Of a stretch of 64,000 nt of DNA, positions 44,586-55,742 are shown in pieces. Every line of letters starts with the position of its first letter. Position 1 is the first letter of the stretch. Position numbers and translations under genes: made by a program. The stretch is from Lonicera japonica (lineage: Eukaryota; Streptophyta; Magnoliopsida; Dipsacales; Caprifoliaceae): contig CM038470.1 of NCBI GenBank assembly GCA_021464415.1, positions 31,734,122 through 31,798,121 on the forward strand, written 5' to 3'. The notes beneath the pieces were generated by a model that saw only the letters and a program-made list of their open reading frames with translations, did no database searches and was not told the DNA's origin.

Positions 44586-45691
44586 TGTAGGTCGGAAAAT
44601 ATCCTAGATGTGAATAGGGTTTTTAAAACTTAATGGGATTTTTAAAATCAATTTAAAAATATTCGATGTCTATATCAATCAAGCAAATAAGAAACAAAGA
44701 TAATTCCAATCACAAGGTGTAAAAAACACAATATAAGAGTTCAAGAGATAGAAAGATTAAACTGATCAAAGTTGAAGACTTTTTGTCCACACGGTTCGGC
44801 TTGTTAGCCCCTACTTTCGCGCTCGGTTAGTACTCCGAGAAATTCCACTATAACCGATCCTCTTCCAGGTGAAGATCAAACCTCTACAAGTGTATTCTTC
44901 TCACACACTCTTACAAGTATTGAATCTTTCTCAATACTCGCATAAGAATTCACTCTTGCTATCTTAAGAGATAAACCTCTCTTGATGTTTGAAAGAAATG
45001 ATTTGGTGACTAACACCAATGTACAATAGCTCTATATTGTATGAAGATTACAACTTAAGCTCACACTAAGAGATATCAAAATTGATCAATAAAATATAGC
45101 TTAAAATAAAGATGATTGATCAAAGGAAATGTTCTTGAATTTTTAAATATTGAATGTAGATGAATAGAATAGTGTAAGAATGATTCAAGAGTATTTAAAT
45201 AAGTCTTAGATGGTGTATATATAGTCTAGGAAACCATATGGCCGTTTGGAGGGAGTTGGTAGAAGTTTGGTACCAAAAGTGGTAAAAAATCTGAAATCCA
45301 ACGGCTAGTTTCTAGGCCATCAGTTGACTGAATGGCCATCAGTCAACTGAGCAAAGCCCATTAGTCGACTGATGGTCCCCTTTGGTCTGCTGCCAGATTG
45401 ACCAAAAATCCCATTTTTTAAACTTTTGCAAATTAGCGCAAAAATCAATTTTGAAGCTAGGGGATACTTAAAAATGAGTTTCTAAGACTTCTATAATGTA
45501 AAGAACTCCGGAATGAGTTCGTTTAATATTTAAAATGAATTTATTCCAAAACGGTTTTTCCCAAAAATAAGGTTTTTAAAGGAAACTATATTCAACTTTT
45601 GATTTGATCAATCTTATAATATAGAAACATAGTATGAGCTATTATGATGATCAAATGTGAATCTTTACAATAAAACTAAGGCACTCACTCA
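44586..45691 (-). mobile_element. LTR-like repeat, copy 2, inserted in M2
   Basis: Minus-strand ends TGAGTGAGTGCC and TTTCCGACCTACA match copy 1 at 11176-12340. Shared blocks here on the plus strand: ttgaagactttttgtccaca, cgctcggttagtactccgag, aggtgaagatcaaacctcta, aacttttgcaaattagcgca. AGTCGACT-type sites lie at 45320-45375. Flanking 5-mers do not match. It is absent at the same place in M1. Confidence 0.55.
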
Positions 45692-45912
45692 TATATGCAA
45701 TAACGAGTCTTCGAGAGCTTTGTTTGTTTCTTCGTTTATTTTCTTCCTTGGCTCATTGTACTTTAGAAATCTCATGAGGATGTATTGACAAGAGTTGTGT
45801 GAGGAGTAAGACTTTGATAGCAATGCTTTGTAGATGAATGATCTTGATTCCGGCTTTTCGGTTAAGTCCACGTATGATCAATTTTATTGTGGCTATAACT
45901 TAAAAACATCAA

Positions 45913-47161
45913 CTAAGTTAAATCACACAAGATTAAGTTTATTGTTATTATCAAAACGAGATTAATGACTTTCAAGTCAACAGAAATAAATACCACCACG
46001 CAATTAAAAGACGATGCAATGATGTAACCCGTCATGGGCATATTCATCCAATTTCTTGGGAGGTGTGGACTCTTATCAGTATCAATTATAGATAACAAAT
46101 CTTGGTAGAACTAATTATCCCACGAACTGTCATATTTATTTTTATATTTCATAAGATCGGCTAGCATAGTCTTTTTAACAGTTAACCTCCCATCTTCTTT
46201 CGAAAATCCTAATTTTGCCACAACACACCGAAAACCACAATTTTCATGGTTTTCGACATCTATTATTTCGGTTATGAACTTGTGCATGTAATTAGGGATA
46301 TAAGCTATACATGAATTAAAATCACACTCAACCATTGGTTGAACCACCTTTTTCTTCATATTCCTTATATTTGAAACTTGGGATAACTTATCGAAAATTT
46401 TTGCGGCCAATTCTTGCTCTTCAATCGTGTTCACCATTGGGATTATCGTCACCATCATAATGTGAATCAAGAGGCAATGCTATAATCGTATCCTCATAAC
46501 ATTGGCAATCACAACCGTCGAGATTATTTTTAATTAAATTATGAAGCTTTAATTCAACCATATGCTCATTAAACACGTGAACAAGTTTTAGATTTTGAAA
46601 TATTTGGTTAATTACAGAGAAATCAATTTCTTCAAGAAATAAGCACTTTGGCCATACTGCATACCAAAGAGAACATAAAACCTGAAAATAAGATATTCTA
46701 ACATTTATAATTGGAAAATCAGTGCAAACGGCCTTTCAGGGCTGAGAGTTATACCACACACTCGGCCATTAATAACCAAGTAAGATCATATGAACTCGTT
46801 TGCTAACAATCGAATGAGCTTTTTTAACTGTGCAAAAAAATGGTTATACTAAGTTGAGAGCAGCCGAGTGTACAAGCCTGCAACTTGGTTTCGAGTAACT
46901 GAGTAAACCTTCTTTGTGCTAACAAAAAATGTGTTATTTTATATATATATATATATATAATGTGTATGTTATGAAAATAATATAAATAATGAAACATAAT
47001 AAAAACATGTATACCTGTCTTTGATTAACTATTTCTTCTTTGTTTTCCTTCTCTTGTTCCAAAGTTTTTTTTTCCTACTATTTTTCTTAAGCTTAGCCTT
47101 TTCCATCAATGGTAGAGGTTTTCTTGCATCAAGAGTGGAGGTTTTGTTAGCCTTTTCCATC
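45913..47161 (-). pseudogene. M2 gene A followed by an OTU-protease-like coding region
   Basis: Exon 1 47161-47015 (49 codons: MEKANKTSTLDARKPLPLME, then KAKLKKNSRKKKTLEQEKEN) ends at donor gacag|gtatac. Exon 2 starts at 46681 after tttcag: VLCSLWYAVWPKCLFLEEID, FQNLKLVHVFNE, IKNNLDGCDCQ, EDTIIALPLDSHYDGDD, with a stop near 46435. From 46470 another frame reads ECDFNSCIAYIPNYMHKFIT, EIIDVENHENCGFRCVVAKL and GFSKEDGRL, then a stop at 46111, and after a shift SPHLPRNWMNMPMTGYIIAS (to 45913). That is the layout of OTU-like cysteine protease domains carried by plant transposons, with the Cys of 'ENCGFR' in place. Whether the two frames were once one protein is unclear. Frameshifted, probably dead. 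Confidence 0.6.
46733..46920. repeat. Palindrome cluster in the gene A intron of M2
   Basis: The intron 47014-46682 contains cctttcagggctgagag, cactcggccattaataacca, aactcgtttgctaacaatcg and gttgagagcagccgagtg, decayed forms of the CTCGGT...ACCGAG palindrome. Same position as the cluster in the M1 intron. A (TA)n run lies at 46940-46959. Confidence 0.6.
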
Positions 47162-47377
47162 AATGTTTGAAATGCATTAAATGTTGGATATTTTAACAAG
47201 TTAAATATTAATTAACTTTTGTATTAATTAAAACAAACGGGGTGAAAAACTAGTTAATGGTTAATTAACTTTTGTATTAAATTAAAACAAATGGGTGGAA
47301 ATAACAATTGAGTTTTCTTTTTTAGTGGGAGTGTTAACAAGAGTTTTTTGGGTGCCAGCATCACCACTCTTAAAATT

Positions 47378-48590
47378 GTATTAACATATTAGAATTCCTT
47401 TCTAAATCTTTTAACCAGCATACTATATAAAGGCTGCTAGATCATCAACCCTAAAAAATCAGAAAATCGCCATTGTAGGGCACCCTAAAAGTTTGTGATT
47501 GTGGAATACTACCATATTTGAATTCCTTTCTAACTCTTGTAACCATCATACTATACAAAGGCTGTAATACCACCAACCCTAAAAAATCATAAAATCATTA
47601 AAGGATGTAAGACCAACAACCCTAAAAAATCAACGTAAGGCACCCGAACAGTTGTGCAATACAAGTGATTGTGAAGTATGCATATTTTTAGGCCAAACCA
47701 CATTACTTCTTATCTTTATGGTCTGTTTATGGTCCATGACAATTTTACTTTCTTTTGTTCTTTTTAAAATTAAGGGATGTTCAAGTCTTTCCCTTTACCC
47801 AACAAACAAAGAAAAACCCTGTCTTACTCATATGGGTTGAACCTTTGACATTATGACAAATGTGAAGGTTGCCTATAATTGGGCCAACCCCTCTCCTCAA
47901 AACAAATTGCAATTGATATAATAATTGATCAATTTGTTACAAGTGCATAATTAATTAAATATAGGTTTTTTGCAATTTGTTATACTTCATAAATTGATTA
48001 TCAAATACCACCAAATTAATATCAAAGATCGATCAAGAGTATGTATCACAAGAAGGTAATATAAAAAACACAGTTAAAATTAGTTCACAATACATTTAAG
48101 CTTAATAATTGTGTGCATATTATAATCATGTAATGCATGTTACAATTTATATTGTATATGTTAGATTAATTGTCTTGTCTAATCTTTAAGAAAGTAGGAA
48201 TTTTTTTTCAACTTTAGCCTTCATAGCTAAAGTCTAATAATCTAATATATTTATAAATAATGGGATCAAAAAAGGAAAAAGAAAAAAAAAACCTCTCTTT
48301 GAAGGTCAATTAAAACCATTGCTTAGATTAGGAATTTTGTTGTATGCCCTAATCAACAACAAAAACTTCTCTCTCCCAGCTTGATTTTTATTACAATAAA
48401 GTAATGACATAAAACAAAACCCTAACCTTTGTAATTTCACACTAAATCACCCAAAATTCAAGAAATTGCAACAAGCATTGTATGTGATTTTTGAGTTCTA
48501 TACAAGATTGAAACCATAATGCACATATTTCTTTATGGCTCTTCAAAATCCTAGTCGCAGCCTTAATTGTAGTTATTTAGCTTTTGTTGG
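47378..48590. other. Intergenic stretch with a short tandem duplication
   Basis: At 47390-47600 the block attcctttctaaatctttta and atactatataaaggctg to aaccctaaaaaatca occurs twice, with a further partial copy (taagaccaacaaccctaaaa, near 47607). No gene recognised; the open stretch 47652-47840 shows no domain. Confidence 0.5.
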
Positions 48591-48870
48591 AAGGTATTTG
48601 ATGTTTTTAATGACGACATTGTGATTGTTTTGGCGACTAACTAAATGATCGCCCATTACGAAACTTTATGCGACAAAATATATAACGTCATGAATAGTGA
48701 CCCTATACATGTCGAAATCAATTTTCATCTCAAAATGGCTTGGCGATGAGGTTTTTGAGACAATGCTGCGGCAAAAATAATTTCGTAGCCTAATACAATG
48801 TGTGAAGAAAAAAACATATGTATGGCGACGAAAGATTTCGTAGCTAATTAAATGGCTAATTTGCTGTAGT
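48591..48870. mobile_element. Possible CACTA-type fragment
   Basis: Repeated motifs ggcgac, tttcgtagc and gcgacgaaa in both directions resemble the subterminal repeats of plant CACTA elements. No CACTA terminus or 3-bp duplication is visible. Confidence 0.25.
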
Positions 48871-48947
48871 ATATTGGTGAGTGAGAACTTTATTTGAATT
48901 TTTTGTTAAAACTATGATGTCATTTGCTTTCTCATTCTTCTTGGAGT

Positions 48948-49425
48948 TAGGGTGTTGTGGAAAACTCGAGAATTGAATGACTGGGCTGTACCGAGCCGTT
49001 AAAAACCAAATCTAAAAAATCCAAAATAAAAACAAAAAAACTGAACTGACACCAAATATGTTTGGTTCGAATTTGAGGTGTGCCAGTGCAAAACCGAATC
49101 ACTGCATCTCGAGAATAATATTATTTCATCATTTAAAATTTTATGTTTCTAAAATTTACAAGTTCTAGCGATAAGTCATGATGAATATTGGAGTTATATT
49201 ATAAATGTAAGAGTTAATATTATTTTGTCCAAAATAAGTAAGAGCAAGTATATATTTAATATTATTTTTTTAAAATATATATATATGAAAACCGAACCAA
49301 AAGGTTTGGTTTGGGTATGTGTTTCAAAGATTTATAAACTGAACCAAACCAAAATAGAATATTCAAATTCGGTTTGGGTTTGGGTTTCCTAATTTCCATC
49401 CCAATCAAAACCAAAAACACCCCTA
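48948..49425. mobile_element. hAT-like element (CCGAACC-rich), 478 bp
   Basis: Left end TAGGGTGTTG and right end AACACCCCTA match the other members. The ends hold aaaccgaa/ggtttggt motifs. Flanking 8-mers CTTGGAGT and GTTGAATC agree at only four positions, so the duplication has decayed or the left boundary is off. Confidence 0.6.
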
Positions 49426-49652
49426 GTTGAATCCTTACACATGATTCTCAAGTACAATGATACATATATTTTGTCTTCTCATCTCTTTATTATCTCTACC
49501 ATGGCTACCGTTATCTCAAACCATCGCTCGATCTTAAAGTTCATGTAATTTCCAGCAACAAAATACAAGCAATTTCAACATGGTGTTCAAAGTTCTGATG
49601 AGCATTATCAGTGTAGGAATCATGTCCATTGGGAAACTTCAACAGTCTTAAC

Positions 49653-50374
49653 TAGGGGTGTTGCATGTGGCAAATCTGAAAACTGATCGAACCGAGCCAA
49701 ATTGAAAAAACCGAAACCAAACCAAAAAAAATGATCAAAACCGAAAAGGTTCAGTTCGGGTTTAGGGTGTGTTATTAGAAAACCGAATTGAACTGAATCA
49801 TACCGAACCACTTGCTATATAACGTCATTTTATGTGTTTTTATATTTATCCTTTACCTCTTTGCTAGAAAACATTGGTTTGTTTGTGAATAAACGAGTGG
49901 CTACGTACATATTTGTTGGTGCAAAAGTGGGCTACTAATTACTAAATGGCAACTTTGGTTTATTTCATTACCCTAAGCTAACATTGTCACATTTATTTTG
50001 TTGTTTTGTACATGTTATTGTCATGTTCTGTAAATTGACAAATGACTTATTAGCTTGTTTTGCTGATTATAGTATCTTCGTAATTTTATTAGCTTTCTTT
50101 ACTTCCTATGCACGATTAGAATGAGTAAATGATACACTTTGTTAATTTCATTAGCTTTCTTTACTTCCTTTAATTATATGCTTATAAAAGTTATTATTTA
50201 AATATATATATACATATATATGAAAACCGAATAAACTCGAACCAAAAAATTTAGTTTGGGTCTAGGTCTAGATGATTCGGAAACCAAAATCAATTTAAAT
50301 AAACAGTTTCGGTTTGTTCGGTTTCAATTTGAGTTTTCCTCTTTTCCATTCCGACAGAAATCGAAAAAACCCTA
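49653..50374. mobile_element. hAT-like element (CCGAACC-rich), 722 bp
   Basis: Left end TAGGGGTGTTGCATG, right end AAAAAACCCTA, flanked by the identical 8-mer GTCTTAAC (49645-49652 and 50375-50382). About 160 bp at each end consist of aaaccgaa/ttcggttt motifs. It lies 227 bp from its relative at 48948-49425. Confidence 0.85.
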
Positions 50375-50477
50375 GTCTTAACACTTCAATTTCCTTCACC
50401 AATTTCATATGCATGTTTTTATTTTTATAATTTTTAGTTGAACTAAGTCAATCCTGTGTTGGGATTCATGCAATGGA

Positions 50478-50600
50478 GGTTCGTCAACTCAAGTGACATT
50501 TGCTCTGGCCTCTCACTTGGAGAGTTATGGGTTCAATTACCCTCCTTGCAATATTTTTGAAGGAAGAAATTCAGACCTTCTTTCGAAACAAATTTATTTA
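50478..50600 (+). mobile_element. SINE-like segment
   Basis: Box-A-like tcaactcaagtgacatttgc and box-B-like GGGTTCAATTACC (50528-50540) are spaced as in tRNA-derived elements. The downstream stretch ends in a tttatttattta tail. No tRNA fold. Confidence 0.4.
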
Positions 50601-51276
50601 TTTATTTATTATTATTTTGGTTTAGCCACAGTGTATTTAAATATGTTAAACTTTAAATTACTAGAAAAAGTAAAGTTGGAAAAAAAAAAAAAAACCTACT
50701 TAACCACTAAGTAGGTTTTTGAAAGTGACAAAAGTTCAAAATGACCAAAATCTAATTTTAAACAAAATGACAGTCAAAATCTAATTATGTATTTTTTTTA
50801 ACTTCTTTAAATACCAAATGGAAAGCAAAGAATAAAAGTAAAGATATGAAAAACGCGTTATGTCGGTGCTCTTTCCCTTCATCCAATAGCATGCTTCATG
50901 CATGAAAGCATCCAGAGAAAAGGACAACTGAACTTCGTCTTATTCCTTGTACCCCCTTTCTTTAAAAAAATTAAATAAATATATAAAAATAAAAATCTAA
51001 CTTTCTTCCCATTATTACAATAAAATAAAAAATATTTTTCACCATCAATAAGATTTGAAATAGGGTCATTTTCTAAATTCGAATAAGTGTTTTACCGAAC
51101 TTACTCTCTCTCTTATTCCGTATATATATATACATACATAAAAACGTATAGAGAATGAATTGGCAAAACTCTTGTTTAATGAGTTTGGTTATAAAAAAAG
51201 ATTCTCTCATTTTAACTAAAAGAATATATGCATATTTGAAAGAATAAATAGATGAATTTTTAATTTTTTTTTTGAA
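50601..51276. other. Non-coding stretch with one RY-type near-palindrome
   Basis: agcatgcttcatgcatgaaa followed by gcat at 50889-50911 is a near-palindrome containing CATGCA/TGCATG, the core of seed-type B3 (RY) sites. No neighbouring gene is visible to use it, so this is probably incidental. Confidence 0.35.
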
Positions 51277-51493
51277 ATTTTGTAGGGATGATCTATATAG
51301 TGAGTAGATCACCTACACCAAATTTTATAAAAAAACTCAACCTAAAAGCGGGTGTATTGAAATATTGATATATATGCACATTTTCGACTGTTAAATTTTT
51401 TATTATTATCGCACCTACTTTCTAAGTTGAATTTTTTAATGAAATTTGGTGCAGATGATCTATTTATAATATAGATCATTTATACAAAATTTC
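51277..51493. mobile_element. Fold-back MITE with arms of about 70 bp
   Basis: aaattttgtagggatgatct, atatagtgagtagatcacct and acaccaaattttataaaaaa on the left pair with the complement of the right arm (ttgaattttttaatgaaatt, tggtgcagatgatctattta, taatatagatcatttataca). Arms are roughly 51277-51345 and 51418-51493, with a ~70-base loop. No target duplication settled. Confidence 0.75.
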
Positions 51494-53395
51494 AAAATAC
51501 AATTAATCAATTTACCTATCTAAATGGGAATTCCTTCTTTTTCTAAAGTAAAGGAATTCCTCTTTATAGCCTAATTACTTATTATAATTAATACTATAAT
51601 GAAAACAAGAGTTCGAAATATTAATTATATTTTATATTTAATAATATTATTCTATCGCAATTCACTTTTTTCGTAAATTTTGAATTTTTCGTCTCATGCG
51701 TATGCCATATTTTAACATATAATAATACATTGAATTATATATATGAACAAATACAACACATATAAGACTTATTTTTTTATATAAATTAGAAAACAACAAG
51801 GAAAATATAAATAAATGAAAATGATTATATACAAAAGATAGTTTTAAATAGCTTACATACAAAACTTATACGATGGATAGATAAAATGCAACTGCAAATA
51901 GGTCAATTATGAATGAAAGCGAAATTGATGAATTTAAACCACACAATACTTTGGGATTGTGCTATTGAGATTTGTTGGGACTCTCTAATTAAGAGCATTC
52001 ACTATGCTATATGATAATACAAGGTAAGTAAAGCAAATTCATCAAATAAAATTTCGGTTAAATTTCTTACCATACGTCAAAACGGTGTGATGTCTGCAGT
52101 ATTTCTCTTTCTATTCTTTTACACACACTCTCTCAAAATATTATATTATATTTATTTTATCTATCTTATTATTATACGTATCGCTATTTTAATATCTAAA
52201 TATATAAAATAATATACCATACTTACGATATCACTAAATTTTTCATCGTAAATGTTTAAACATTGCTGTTACGCAAAACCAATACAACGTGACAGAAATA
52301 GTCAAATAGGGCACAAGGTGTCACCATTGATATCAATATATCATATCCCTATCACTTTCCAGAAAGCAAAAGTATGGGTCCACTCCTCTTATGAGGTCCA
52401 TCAATTGATTCAATTCTTATCCTCAACCGGACCCATTGGGAAATTTGGAACCATAATCTTGTTGCTATTTGCTATTAATAGCCTTAGTTTATTCCTCAGT
52501 CTCAAATTTCAAGTTGGATAAGGTTGCAAAACAAAAAATTGCAATGGAGCTTTGTCAAAATTCCAGATAAACACTTCTTTATGGCAAAACATTAAAACCT
52601 TGCCAATCTATATTTATTAATATAAATAGCTAAAACTTAATTCAACCGTTGAAACTGTGTTACATTTTTGAATTGTCTATTTTACCTTGCTGTCTCTTTT
52701 TTTATTAAAAGATATATATTTGTAAAAGGGTTTGAATCTTAAATGTTTGGCAAAATGATTTATTACTTAATTATTAGACCACTTAACATTTTTATTTTAT
52801 ATTATAGTTTGAACTAAATATATTTGATGCATCTCGTGTGCATGTGATCTAGTTTTTTAAAAACCTCATGTTTGAATAAATAATGTTTTTAGTAGTCTCT
52901 AATTAAATATTTTTTGAACAGTAGAAATACCCTTACTGACCTAATTCTAAGTAAAGAAAAAGAAAAAGAAAAAGTCCCCATGTATCGTGTCCTGCTTGTA
53001 ATTTTGTTTTAGGGTATAGAATTCATATGGTTGTCAGTCTCTAACCTGCCATTGTAATATACACAGTATTTTTTTTCTTTTTTAATTTTGCACTTAGAAT
53101 CATTTTTTTCATAAAAATTAAATTTAGAATAGGAATCAAATTAACCCAGAACATTGAGGAATAAGTAAAGCGCACAACCACCGCACTTGACATCTTTATT
53201 GACTACTCTTTTTAAATTAAATGTATACGAGTTGCACACGCATCACATGTGCATGTAATATAGTATATTCCAGTTGAAACATATTATACAATTATTGCAT
53301 TGCATGCATACTATGGTGATACGACAATTTGAAAATGTACGCATGTGGTGGTAATGATGCTACAATTTAGAGGTGCTTGTGTATCAGTACATGCA
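51494..53395. other. AT-rich stretch, nothing recognised
   Basis: The open stretch at 52252-52521 has no recognisable domain and no splice or codon support. Confidence 0.5.
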
Positions 53396-53399
53396 TAAA

Positions 53400-53475
53400 C
53401 AGAAAGCATGTCACGTTTGAACCTACAACCATTTAATAAATAGTAACAACTTTAACCACTAAACCTCCTTCTTTA
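53400..53475 (-). mobile_element. SINE-like segment, minus strand
   Basis: On the minus strand: ggtttagtggttaaagttgt (box-A-like), then gtaggttcaaacgtgac (box-B-like) about 35 bases on. Confidence 0.35.
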
Positions 53476-54028
53476 TTTAATTGTTAGAAGTAGATTTATG
53501 TGATCTAGTTATTATAAACCGAAAGTTCTTGAATTTGGTGTAAATTTCCTATTTTTTCATTGTATTTATTTTTATTTTTATAAAAAAAAAGTATTTAAGG
53601 GGATTTCAAACTACAATCTCTATGTTAGAAAAATAAATAATTTACCCCTAAATCATTTTTTCATTCAACAAATATTTTCATTTTGACTGGGACTAAAGAC
53701 GAGTTCAAATTCTTTAATATACATGTTTAATTCACGTATATATATTTATCAGTTATTTCACTTCTACCAGAAATAAATATATATGCTTCAATCTGTCGAT
53801 TATTCATTAGTAATTTAAGATATATTTGAATTTATTAATTGATTATAGCAATTATGTAGTAGTTATAATGTGTTGAGATCGATGCATTTTCATATCGGCA
53901 CATATTCTAACAAATGAATAGTGACTACACATATATCTTCTTCCGAAACTATATACTAGGGTAACTTTTACACGCAATTCGTGTTCTTTGAATATATCTA
54001 ATTAGAACTAAAAATTAAAATAAAAATG

Positions 54029-54125
54029 GTAGTAGACCGGTGGTAAATATAAATTTAACTCGTGTGACATCTAGAGTTTGAATTGAGTTGAAATTGATTT
54101 TTTTTATTAAAAAGGAAGATTGTAA
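54029..54125 (+). mobile_element. SINE-like segment
   Basis: tagaccggtggtaaatataa (box-A-like), then ctagagtttgaattgag (box-B-like), then a T/A-rich tail. Decayed. Confidence 0.35.
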
Positions 54126-55480
54126 GAATAAAATAGACAGTTCAAAAATGTAACACACAATTTTATGACGGTTGAAATCGATCATTACTCTATATAGTAA
54201 TATAGATATTACAATAATATAAAGCCATAAGGTAATTTGGTTGTTAAGAGTTAATTCGCTTCATTTTTTGATCATTCTAATTCTGCCATGCTAAATTTTA
54301 CAATAATTGAATTCTTAATATTCGGAAAAATAAGAGCATTGCTAAACATATTAAAATAATGTATAAAACTACTTCATTAGAGTGATGCCACATGAGTTAT
54401 AAAAAAAATACAAAAAATTTAATTCAAAAAATTGAGTAAAGCTTATCATTTTCTCCAAAATAAAATCTTGACTACAAGTTACCCGTTTATACTTCACATT
54501 TTAGAAAAAAAAAATTAACACCGGAAAGAGGCCTCAAATTTAAGACATTTATCATAAATGACACACATTCTAACAACCGAATTAAATTATAGTTAATAGT
54601 TTAAAATGTTTCCTAGCTAGAGAAACTAATTATCCTCAACTGTAAGTGTTTTTGGCGGGAATTGAATTTGTGCCGTGGAAGAATAATTTGCTTAGATGGC
54701 CCATTAATTTGCTAGTATTTTTTCAATTTACGAGATATTCAGATCAACTTTGGTACATTTCCACTAATCTCAGCTGAAAGCGTAGAACGCCACTGATCAT
54801 TGGACACACAAAAACCATGTACAATAGGGCTGAAAGAAAGGGAGGAGAGAATTACCAAGAATGATGGTTCAATTATATGTTTAACCAATTCAAAGTTTAA
54901 CAATATATAAGCGAAATTAGTCGAAGCGTACAAAATCATCCAAACATACGTAACGGGAGAAAATATTTAATAAAACAATTATAAACTCACATGTTGTCAC
55001 ATATATAATTAGAAAAATGCGCATTCTCTCTCTCTTCAATTACACGAGTCTATGATTTTCTAATTACATGAGTCAACACACTTTTTTCTTTTCAATCACA
55101 CGAATTATTGATTTTCTAATCATAAATTACACACTTTCTTTCTCTTAATCACATGAGTCATTAATTTTCTAATCACACAAGTTATTGATATTTTATAATC
55201 TAATTATATATATAATAATATATACTGTTATAACTATTGTATTAAATATTTTCTTATATAACAAAGGAAAAATTAAGAAAGGGAGGAGAGAGAATTTGAC
55301 AATGACACAAAAAAACCAAGAGATAAAAAAGACACGAAGCATAAGCCGTAGAACCAGAGAATCTATTTGAGGCTCTCTCTCCTCTCTCTAACGGTACATA
55401 CATACATAAAAATACAAATGAACATTGTTGTATATATATATATGCATACATAAATCATCATCCCTCGATCTTCATTCATC
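54126..55480. other. AT-rich stretch, nothing recognised
   Basis: Around 55020-55200 there is a loosely repeated 'tcacacgagttattgattttctaat' theme, four to five degenerate copies of about 30-45 bp. No gene. Confidence 0.5.
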
Positions 55481-55485
55481 ACTCG

Positions 55486-55690
55486 TCGCCTTTGTAGATA
55501 GAGGACATTGATGATTGTTCATATTTCTACGATATAATCACAAATGCTGTGGTATATATATATATAAGTTGTATATTGCTATTTAATTTCGCTTTTGAAT
55601 TCTCGTTGCTTTTGTAGATAGAGGACATTGATTGTTTATATTTCTCTGATATAATCAGAAAAAGCTGAGGTATATACATACATAACCAAG
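55486..55690 (+). promoter_or_regulatory. Duplicated leader-like segment upstream of the methyltransferase gene
   Basis: tcgcctttgtagatagagga (about 55486) recurs as ttgcttttgtagatagagga (about 55607), each followed by acattgatnnttgttnatat and tgatataatcanaaa, then gctgtg|gtatata or gctgag|gtatata. Each copy ends in a donor-like site, so they may be alternative first non-coding exons of the gene at 57468. An acceptor-like ctgttcag lies at about 57448, 20 bases before the ATG. Transcript data would be needed to prove it. Confidence 0.4.
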
Positions 55691-55710
55691 GTACTCATCT
55701 TTACCTTCTC

Positions 55711-55711
55711 T

Positions 55712-55733
<22 letters not shown>
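55711..55733. repeat. (TA)n microsatellite
   Basis: About 11 TA units in the presumed leader intron. Confidence 0.85.

Positions 55734-55742
<9 letters not shown>

Larger units (their letters stand above)
41347..47369. mobile_element. Transposon M2, relative of M1 in opposite orientation, 6023 bp
   Basis: Left end GAGTGGTGATGTTGGCACCC, right end on the minus strand GAGTGGTGATGCTGGCACCC. Flanked by the identical 8-mer TTAAAATT (41339-41346 and 47370-47377). Gene B is on the plus strand (last exon 43227-43478), gene A and an OTU-like region on the minus strand (47161-45913). Palindrome clusters lie at 43880-44085 and 46733-46920. An LTR-like repeat (44586-45691) sits between the two genes and accounts for much of the extra length. 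Confidence 0.8.

Noticed and set aside
50889..50911. Functional seed-type RY promoter element
   Set aside because: No gene lies downstream within several kilobases.
52252..52521. 89-codon open stretch as a gene
   Set aside because: No recognisable domain, no homologous block elsewhere in the window and ordinary AT-rich composition.
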